The position numbers and the translations under genes are program-made. Positions 46,501 to 51,708 of a stretch of DNA of 64,000 nucleotides are shown piece by piece. Positions within the stretch are counted from its first letter, which is position 1; every line of letters starts with the position of its first letter. The stretch covers positions 62,001 through 126,000 of the forward strand of contig JBQCHL010000007.1 of NCBI GenBank assembly GCA_051954695.1, read 5' to 3'. The notes under the pieces were generated by a model. The model was not told the DNA's origin. It searched no databases and saw only the letters and a program-made list of their open reading frames with translations. Source of the stretch: Terrimonas_A sp051954695 (GTDB lineage: Bacteria > Bacteroidota > Bacteroidia > Chitinophagales > Chitinophagaceae).

Positions 46501-46654
46501 GCAAGGAGCATTATTGTCAAAAAGGCTTCTTAAACTACCGAAAGGAGTAAGCGTTCATTCGCTGGAAGGATTGTTTAAACTTCCGGCTGGTACTTATATA
46601 GTAAGTATTGAAACAAACGGAAAAGTAAGCTCACAAAACCTGATCATCAGGTAA
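43541..46654 (+). CDS. Large secreted Ig-like surface protein with T9SS C-terminal tail
   Basis: 1037 residues from ATG at 43541, which gives the signal peptide MMRRFAIVCSFLFFSCFSFAQ. The N-terminal region contains NPNGDGYTSATT and a domain with DTDGRMGNSG and FRIGNIISGSK. The middle is made of Ser/Thr-rich immunoglobulin-like repeats (SGTWTR..TITLYKNGV, LRLFINNRY, ATIQVYRG). A fibronectin-like pre-tail (LPVTFISASAREENGLAIVQW) precedes a type A sorting domain (SWSLQPNPAHEKTSV ... NGKVSSQNLIIR). It is therefore exported by the type IX system and anchored or released at the cell surface. An adhesin role is plausible but not proven. Confidence 0.87.
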   Translation: MMRRFAIVCSFLFFSCFSFAQSPGQIVRPAGGNGVTVLNPNGDGYTSATTAGFIANDVTESEIQYKRIVSPFQEPTGDVATGPSGGFTDFVQTPGNLDFLVYSDGTNLLFRFRIGNIISGSKGYSILIDTDGRMGNSGPSADPNYVPGTNIAKGNPGFEYEAVLQTNFQVAVYNVDGIISPAAPIATYSLNTHAQISMALSTDGNNPDYFYDFYIPLSAIGSPVSFRLAGTTVTSPSSAFQGSRSDIFGINDAINSDVSSAWATIINSEPAITPASIGAGGTGQGSVCTAPPVLNAPVGSGSNISVSGTWTRLDATKPATATITLYKNGVASGTTSVSSSSTWTISVASIAPGDALYAKAVAADESECLQSNHVTAACAVAPVAPSVTCASTKGITGTIPLGSTIEIYQISTAQSNPSATPLTTGLVYTNNASNRTFNYYGTNPQSGNACQGQSNLLTSNTTYMMVTNNNGCLSAPTFICITGSSQNSWSLIGANTLSLSTPIYPYQTSATGTGATTGQLLRLFINNRYITSLTATGSSFTFSGFTLATGDSLRVYAQTSAACMTQSSTFKVSCYTQPPSITTSTSGNLVNTSTSISGTSSTPGATIQVYRGASPSGTLVGTTTVNNNGIWTTGGLTLTTGETYYATQTDGTCTSSASASASVLAATTVCPQFGSSTYGETVAVIGGTIATFTGTVRLYLDGVLIGSTTLSNATNWSIAVNTVYSNTLYPGGVLTATAQTSAGAENISCANIATVTCVSPITPTVTPSSITIPEGQSVNFSISDVGGDVWYAVRDNTGSSYATSVYSTGTNNLSITTNTFNTPGTYTLIISADKLSGCPASARSAVVEVSHISLPVTFISASAREENGLAIVQWTVTNEQQVSYYAVERSRDGNHFEIIGQVPYKEVQAPENTYQFKDNQPPLTERYYYRIKQVDENGHFTYSSILPVQSIIRSFSWSLQPNPAHEKTSVIIQAPVTVNGTLSLLNVQGALLSKRLLKLPKGVSVHSLEGLFKLPAGTYIVSIETNGKVSSQNLIIR

Positions 46655-46676
46655 AACGATTTTGTCATTAAAATAT

Positions 46677-46704
46677 AATAAGGCAACAGCTCTGTTGCCT
46701 TATT
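46677..46704. terminator. Bidirectional terminator
   Basis: Perfect 12-bp stem AATAAGGCAACA / TGTTGCCTTATT with a 4-nt loop and A/T flanks. It overlaps the stop codon of the minus-strand ATPase gene at 46700. Confidence 0.85.
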
Positions 46705-49135
46705 TTTTATATACCAGTAATCGCAAAGCATTAAAAACAACTACCAGGGTAGACCCTTCATGAGCTGCTACAGCAGGCCCGATCGTTGCCACGCCTGATA
46801 TGGTGCAGGGGATAAGAACAGCTACAACACCCAGGCTGATAAGCAGGTTTTGATGAATGATCTTTTTGGATTTCCGGCTAAGCCCAATAGCAAAAGGCAG
46901 CAGGAATAATTTATCTCCCATAAGAGCGATATCCGCAGTTTCGAGTGCCACATCACTGCCTGCCGCACCCATTGCAATCCCAACTGTGCTCCTGGCCATG
47001 GCAGGAGCATCATTTACTCCATCACCAACCATTGCCACTTTACCTTCCAGCCGAGCAAGCTGTTCTATTGCTGCTACTTTTTGTTCAGGCAATAATCCGC
47101 CTCGTGCTTCGGTGATGCCGGTTTGCGAAGCAATGGCTTCTGCTACTTTCTGATTGTCGCCGGTAAGCATGATCATTTTTTTGATCCCTGTTTCCTTCAA
47201 CTGCAATAGAGTTTCTTTTGCTTCAGGTCTGGGTGTATCCATTACAGCGATCATCCCGATGTAGCGGGTATTTTGCCTGATCAGCATCGTGGTATGACCT
47301 TCCTCCTCAGCTTTACGAACCCGGTTGATGATCTCTTCCGTTGGTTTATTTTCATCCAGCGATTCAAATAGAGCCAGGTTGCCTGCAAAGACCTGGTCAT
47401 TGTCCAAAACTGCTTTGATCCCTTTACCCAATACTGCTTCCATATCGTGGGCTCCTGGAACCGTTTCATTCTTTAACCGCTCTGTGCCATCCCTGACAAT
47501 TGCTTTGGCGATAGGATGATCGCTCAATGCTTCTACTGCCACCACGATCTTCAATAATTGATCTTCCGTTAAAGCTTTATCAAACGGGACCACTTTTGTG
47601 AGTTTGGGTTTGCCTTCAGTAAGGGTACCGGTTTTATCAAAAGCCAGTGCTGTTAATGACCCCAGATCTTCCAGCGGTCGTCCGCCTTTGATCAGCACAC
47701 CTCCACGGGCAGCACGTGCCACACCGCTCAACACCGCGCTTGGAGTAGAGATCGCCAGTGCACAGGGGCTCGCTGCTACAAGAACAGCCATAGCACGATA
47801 AAAGCTTTTGCTGAATGGCTCATCAATAACGAGAAAAGCAAAACATAAAAGCACAACCAGAACCAATACGGCAGGCACAAACACTTTTTCGATCCGGTCA
47901 GTAAATTGTTGTGTGGGTGATTTCTGCGTTTGTGTTTCATTTACAAGTTTTACCAGCCTGGATAATGTAGAGTCCTTAGCCGCTTTGATCACTTTTACTT
48001 CGAGCAGTTCATTACCATTAATAGTGCCTGCGAATACACGGTGTTTATCGCCAAGCCCCGCGGCTTCTTCAATACTGATATAAGGGTTATCAACAGCGGA
48101 TTTATCAACCGGGATGCTTTCCCCGGTAATTGGAGCCTGGTTCACACCACTGCTACCTTTTATAATAATACCATCGGCAGGGATTTTTGTATTCGGTTTT
48201 ACAATGATAATATCTCCGATATTCAGTTCTTCAATACCGACTTCTCTTGCCTGGTCACCTTCTTTCAACAAGGCTGTCTTTGGCGCAAGCTCTGTAAGCG
48301 CAGCAATCGATTTGCTTGCTTTTTCCATTGCATAATGCTCCAGTGCATGCCCGAGGCTGAACAGGAATAACAATAAAGCGCCTTCCAGCCAGCTACCCAG
48401 GAAGGCGGCACCGATAGCTGCAATAAGCATCAGGAAATCTATTTCAAATCCTCCTTTCCGGATAGTTTGAACAGCTTCCTTTGCAGTAAAAAATCCCCCG
48501 AATACATAAGCAATCATGTAAAGAGCAGTTGAAACAGCAGAAGGTATTCCTTTTCCAAAAGACAATCCATAACCGATACCAATAAGGCCGCCACAGATCA
48601 GGCTAAAGATCAGTTCGGTATTTTTTCCCAGTATTCCACCATGTGCGTGGTCATGATCATGTTCCTCTTTTTCCTCTTCATCAACATGTTGAGAAAAAGC
48701 ATCCAGGCCCTGTTTCCGGAGAAGGGTGTATAGTTCTTTCTCGGTAATGATGGTGGAATCAAATTCTATTGCTACAAAGCCCGTTGCAGAAACGCTGATG
48801 GAAAGAATGCCTTTTTCATTTTTCAGCGCAGCTTCCACGAGGTTGGTCTGCCGTTGGTGCCGGATCCCTTTTACTTCCAGTAAAGCATGCCTGTAGCGTT
48901 TACTAAGCCTTGCACCTGCCTGTGCTGCCAGGTCCTGTACTCTTTCGATAGAGACCACTTGCGGATCATAATGAAAACAGAGCTGGGCCTTCGATCCGTT
49001 ATTTTCAGATACCACATGAACACGTTCAATGCCTCTTATGTTTTCCATTTCATCGATGATCCGTTGCACACAGGCATCTTTTTCATCCGGAACATCAGGC
49101 AACAGTATATCGAGATTTATTTTTGTTTTGTCCAT
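46700..49135 (-). CDS. Heavy-metal P-type ATPase, P1B-4-like (SPC / HEGST type)
   Basis: 811 residues from ATG at 49135; the frame opens further upstream but without a plausible start. Two N-terminal ferredoxin-like metal-binding folds are visible, but neither has the usual CXXC. A His-rich linker (HDHDHAHGG) follows near residue 160. The ATPase core has GESIPVDK, the membrane metal motif SPCALAIS, the phosphorylated Asp in DKTGTLTEGKPKL and MVGDGVNDAPAMA. The C-terminal membrane helix carries HEGST, characteristic of P1B-4 exporters of cobalt, iron(II) or zinc. It pumps metal out of the cytosol; the exact metal is not decidable here. Confidence 0.9.
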   Translation of the reverse strand: MDKTKINLDILLPDVPDEKDACVQRIIDEMENIRGIERVHVVSENNGSKAQLCFHYDPQVVSIERVQDLAAQAGARLSKRYRHALLEVKGIRHQRQTNLVEAALKNEKGILSISVSATGFVAIEFDSTIITEKELYTLLRKQGLDAFSQHVDEEEKEEHDHDHAHGGILGKNTELIFSLICGGLIGIGYGLSFGKGIPSAVSTALYMIAYVFGGFFTAKEAVQTIRKGGFEIDFLMLIAAIGAAFLGSWLEGALLLFLFSLGHALEHYAMEKASKSIAALTELAPKTALLKEGDQAREVGIEELNIGDIIIVKPNTKIPADGIIIKGSSGVNQAPITGESIPVDKSAVDNPYISIEEAAGLGDKHRVFAGTINGNELLEVKVIKAAKDSTLSRLVKLVNETQTQKSPTQQFTDRIEKVFVPAVLVLVVLLCFAFLVIDEPFSKSFYRAMAVLVAASPCALAISTPSAVLSGVARAARGGVLIKGGRPLEDLGSLTALAFDKTGTLTEGKPKLTKVVPFDKALTEDQLLKIVVAVEALSDHPIAKAIVRDGTERLKNETVPGAHDMEAVLGKGIKAVLDNDQVFAGNLALFESLDENKPTEEIINRVRKAEEEGHTTMLIRQNTRYIGMIAVMDTPRPEAKETLLQLKETGIKKMIMLTGDNQKVAEAIASQTGITEARGGLLPEQKVAAIEQLARLEGKVAMVGDGVNDAPAMARSTVGIAMGAAGSDVALETADIALMGDKLFLLPFAIGLSRKSKKIIHQNLLISLGVVAVLIPCTISGVATIGPAVAAHEGSTLVVVFNALRLLVYKK

Positions 49136-49198
49136 AATAGAAATATAAGGTTTAATTATGATAGTTTGAAGCATGGGCCACCCACTATCAGTGGCCAT

Positions 49199-49436
49199 GT
49201 TCGCTTGAAAGTGCAGCAGGGGGTTGTAAGAGTTTTTGTGAAAGATTACGACGAAAAGCAGGAAGAGGATTATTTATTCCCAAGATTTAAAAAGACACAT
49301 CAACTTGAAGACCTGGTGGATACATTATTGAATCAACATCAGGCAGGCAGGCGGCTTACCGACCAGATCATGCAGCTCTCCAAGTCCACATCTGCTTCAG
49401 AAGGCGAAAGACAACAACTCTTACAGGCAATTACAG
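49199..49436 (+). pseudogene. Hemerythrin-like domain remnant (5'- and 3'-truncated)
   Basis: About 79 codons in frame match the middle of a bacterial hemerythrin (HHE) protein: VVRVFVKDYDEKQEEDYLFPR, FKKTHQLEDLVDTLLNQHQAG and RRLTDQIMQLSK. The expected DYHEK iron ligand reads DYDEK here, so a metal ligand is lost. The start of the domain (first His helix) and its last helix are absent. The frame runs on into toxin-like sequence. No start codon or export signal precedes it. It is a decayed fragment, not a working gene. Confidence 0.62.
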
Positions 49437-49812
49437 TGGCAAGTATTGAGGCAACATTAGCGTATTTGGAACAATTTGGAGGCGGTAAAGAAACGCTTTA
49501 TGAGTTGTATACAACAACCGCGGGCCTTTATCCCTATCTTAGAGGTACGCGATTCTGGAAAATGTTTGATGTGGGAGAGATTCAGCTTCCAGCCAATGCT
49601 ACCTACAAGTATGGTACTACAAAATATGACAATGTTATTGGTGGGCCAGGTCAATATCCGGCAAGGTATAGTCCAGGGCAAGTTCCTGGTTTACGCTTCA
49701 AGAATTATATTCAGGAACTAGGCTACAAGTGTATGCCATGCAGGCATATTATATTGCAGCATATGTTTTAAAGCATGGTGATCTGCCGCCGGGAAATAAA
49801 GGTAATTGGTAG
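49437..49812 (+). pseudogene. Polymorphic-toxin C-terminal tip, frameshifted remnant
   Basis: In frame with the hemerythrin remnant comes LYELYTTTAGLYPYLRG, then KYGTTKYDN and ARYSPGQVPGLRF. This is the pattern of toxin tips at the ends of large Rhs-type proteins in Bacteroidota. The frame then ends at 49771 with an unrelated tail. From 49738 the sequence AYYIAAYVLKHGDLPPGNKGNW continues in another frame to a stop at 49810-49812; the ending LPPGNK is exactly what such tips carry. A single-base deletion near 49735, as in CATGGCCATG losing a G, explains the break. No large parent gene is attached. Confidence 0.6.
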
Positions 49813-49842
49813 AATAAAATCAAAAACATTAAAGGGGAAAAT

Positions 49843-50265
49843 ATGAAAGTCTGGAATACAGGTGTGCACACTCGTCCATTTGGGCCACTGGAGGAAGGGG
49901 TAGATAGTATTAGAGAAAAAAAAGTCTTTTACGGGACTCTTTTTGCGAAAGAACTGCCTTCTTTTTTTGAAGACAAATCTTATGGAAAAAGTGTTGTTGA
50001 AATATTTTATCGGGAGTTCTGCTTGAGGGAAGGGTATAATGATACTGTTCTTTATTATGGGCCAAGGAAAAAAATTATTGATTGTGCGATAGTGGAAGAA
50101 TACTCATCCGTCTTGGAGATGAATAATGAAGAATACGGGAGGTATCTTGCAAAGTTGTACCTTGAAAGAAGTCAACAATTTTCGGAACTAAAGATCAAAG
50201 ACTTTGATGCAAAACGCTACATTGAAGATCTGATCGAATTTTTTCAGATCAATTTGCTGATATAA
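49843..50265 (+). CDS. Candidate immunity protein
   Basis: 140 residues, soluble, acidic and rich in aromatic residues, with no signal peptide. The gene starts 30 nt after the toxin-tip stop, preceded by AAAGGGGAAAAT, a ribosome-binding-like stretch unusual for this window. The layout toxin tip - small unrelated gene - terminator is the usual one for cytoplasmic immunity proteins. I do not recognise its family, so the role rests on position. Confidence 0.5.
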   Translation: MKVWNTGVHTRPFGPLEEGVDSIREKKVFYGTLFAKELPSFFEDKSYGKSVVEIFYREFCLREGYNDTVLYYGPRKKIIDCAIVEEYSSVLEMNNEEYGRYLAKLYLERSQQFSELKIKDFDAKRYIEDLIEFFQINLLI

Positions 50266-50294
50266 TTCAAACGCTTATCAAGTACGATTTTCAC

Positions 50295-50321
50295 AGCCAC
50301 TCAGTTATGAGTGGCTTTTTT
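50295..50321 (+). terminator. Terminator after the candidate immunity gene
   Basis: Perfect 9-bp stem AGCCACTCA / TGAGTGGCT with a 4-nt loop, followed by TTTTT. It runs into the 18-nt tag at 50316. Confidence 0.8.
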
Positions 50322-50333
50322 ATGCCTAAACTT
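50316..50333 (+). repeat. 18-nt cassette tag, copy 1
   Basis: TTTTTTATGCCTAAACTT occurs here and again, identical, at 50993-51010. Each copy lies 40-50 nt after the stop of an immunity-like gene. Confidence 0.6.
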
Positions 50334-50339
50334 TATAAC

Positions 50340-50478
50340 TGACCCTCTCCCCATATTCGGACACGCTAAACTGGAATTTCGGGGCTTGTTTTTAAGACGT
50401 TTTCTATGTATTCCATGGGTGTCATATTGTTTAAAGAGCTATAAGCGAAATGCAAGCACCAATTGGGTAGCGAGCCAT
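50340..50478 (-). pseudogene. IS3-family transposase 3'-end remnant with terminal repeat
   Basis: On the minus strand about 37 codons read HFAYSSLNNMTPMEYIEN then VLKTSPEIPV and a stop at 50366. This matches the end of IS3-type DDE transposases (SSLNNMTPMEY corresponds to the HSSLG.TP.EY motif). Just beyond the stop the sequence reaches TGACCCTCTCCCC at 50340, which looks like an IS3 terminal inverted repeat beginning with TG. The rest of the element is missing. It sits directly after the first cassette tag. Confidence 0.55.
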
Positions 50479-50568
50479 ATTATCTGGATTTATTTAAATT
50501 GCACATAAATAATCGAATAAGATGCTTGTTTCAAAGCTACCTATATTTTTGAGGAGTGTTATTCTCTT

Positions 50569-50952
50569 ATGAAAGCCTATAAAACAATAAGCCTTTTTTT
50601 TATTTTCGTTACTTTTTTCTCATGCAAATCATTTGTCTATAAAAAAAAGATTGTTAATAATTATTATATTCTTGGAGTAGATTTAAAAGATGAGTTGACT
50701 GTAAGCCGAAGGTTAAATAATGGTGACTATATTGGGAGAGTACCCGCTAATGTTATAGAGTATGGGGTAAATGATAGTTTAATTATTGCTAAATCTAGCC
50801 AGAATGGAAATATCAGGTATTATATCATAAATATGAAAAAAGATAGTGAATATGGCCATGAATCTGACTATTTAATTGGCCCTTTAAATGAAGACGACTA
50901 TGTAAAAAAATGGCAGGATAAGTTTAATATGAAACTGATTTCTGTGAAATAG
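50569..50952 (+). CDS. Immunity-like lipoprotein (DUF3997-like)
   Basis: 127 residues. The N-terminus MKAYKTISLFFIFVTFFSCK is a lipoprotein signal with Cys19. The body (NYYILGVDLKDEL, GDYIGRVPANVIEYGVND, ligand-like IGPLNEDDYVKKW) resembles the small DUF3997-type lipoproteins found beside toxin systems. Lower GC than neighbours suggests transfer. It could neutralise a toxin in the periplasm, but no intact toxin gene is upstream. The identical 18-nt tag follows 40 nt after its stop. Confidence 0.5.
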   Translation: MKAYKTISLFFIFVTFFSCKSFVYKKKIVNNYYILGVDLKDELTVSRRLNNGDYIGRVPANVIEYGVNDSLIIAKSSQNGNIRYYIINMKKDSEYGHESDYLIGPLNEDDYVKKWQDKFNMKLISVK

Positions 50953-50992
50953 TTGATAGAAACAAAAATCTTTAACCATTCTTCGCAGTGTT

Positions 50993-51010
50993 TTTTTTAT
51001 GCCTAAACTT
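50993..51010 (+). repeat. 18-nt cassette tag, copy 2
   Basis: Identical to 50316-50333 (TTTTTTATGCCTAAACTT) and again placed just after an immunity-like gene. Confidence 0.6.
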
Positions 51011-51023
51011 AAAAACAGCCAAT

Positions 51024-51321
51024 CCTCATTGTTTTACTTATAAAACAGATGAACTACTGATAGAGCTATTGGGAGGTATAAGAATTGACACATTGGACAG
51101 AATACGGGTAACGATCAAAGTAACTAATGCAAGAACACATGAGCAATCCAGAGCTGGCAGGTTTATCTGTGCTCTATACTTTTTCTGTCAGGCTTAATCC
51201 GGATTTGTACACAACTGAAAAGTTTGTAAGAAGAGTAGCAGAAAAACTGGAAACTAGCAGCATAGCTTTATTTAGGCAGAAAGACCTATTGAACAGAACC
51301 ACTCAACTAAATCCCCAATAA
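51024..51321 (+). pseudogene. Decayed fragment resembling a mobile-element primase/helicase-type protein
   Basis: Frame one reads FTYKTDELLIELLGGIRIDT and RIRVTIKVTN. After a shift near 51127 a second frame reads LYTFSVRLNPDLYTTEKFVR and RVAEKLETS, ending at a stop at 51319. The order LLGGIR..LDR.RVT.K then R..LDLY....V....AE.LE resembles the N-terminus of large primase-like proteins in Bacteroidota mobile elements. I place it by memory of that pattern only. It is broken and has no usable start. Confidence 0.32.
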
Positions 51322-51322
51322 A

Positions 51323-51349
51323 AAGAGGCCATTCCCTGAATGACCTCTT
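51323..51349 (-). terminator. Terminator of tRNA-Arg
   Basis: On the minus strand AAGAGGTCATT / AATGGCCTCTT forms an 11-bp stem with one U-G pair followed by TTTTATT. It begins 2 nt after the tRNA 3' end. Confidence 0.75.
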
Positions 51350-51351
51350 CG

Positions 51352-51425
51352 TGATCCGGATTGGATTCAAACCAATGACCTACTGCTTAGAAGGCAGTTG
51401 CTCTATTCAACTGAGCTACCGGACC
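51352..51425 (-). tRNA. tRNA-Arg(TCT)
   Basis: 74 nt. The acceptor stem GGTCCGG pairs with CCGGATC (one G-U), D-arm GCTC/GAGC, anticodon stem ACTGC/GCAGT around CTTCTAA (anticodon TCT, decodes AGA), T-arm ATTGG/CCAAT with loop TTTGAAT. Discriminator base A; CCA is not encoded. Its 3' end faces the accessory patch at 49.2-51.3 kb, the usual orientation for an integration site. Confidence 0.95.
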
Positions 51426-51666
51426 AGCTTTGTAAAGCAGGGCGCAAAGATAAGACCGGGAAACTTTTTCCGCAAATAAACTTCTACTTCCAGACCCCTG
51501 AGTTACAATAACTAACAAATTATTGAACATTTTATCCACGACCAATCAATTCCTCCTCCAAACCTTCCATTCCACCCACATGTCCCCCTTAAAAACATCG
51601 TCCAATAGCCTAATTGTAAAGCTATAACCGCTTATCCAATTACTTAAAATCACTTTGCTATTTTTC

Positions 51667-51674
51667 TATATTTG
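51667..51674 (+). promoter_or_regulatory. -7 box for the DPP-IV-like peptidase gene
   Basis: TATATTTG is a full match to TAnnTTTG, 34 nt before the ATG at 51709. The rest of the 280-nt gap back to the tRNA shows no gene. Confidence 0.45.
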
Positions 51675-51708
51675 AAAATTATTAACCAAACTAAATCTGT
51701 TAAGGCTT

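Noticed and set aside
48887..49198. Open frame preceding the hemerythrin remnant
   Set aside because: It is antisense to the N-terminus of the metal ATPase and shows no recognisable protein; it merely happens to be in frame.
49136..49198. Upstream extension of the metal ATPase gene
   Set aside because: It adds a 21-residue tail without family support; the ATG at 49135 is followed directly by the first domain.
49136..49210. A copy of the tRNA-Arg 3' end as left attachment site
   Set aside because: No matching stretch was seen; only an unrelated short hairpin GGCCAC/GTGGCC is present.
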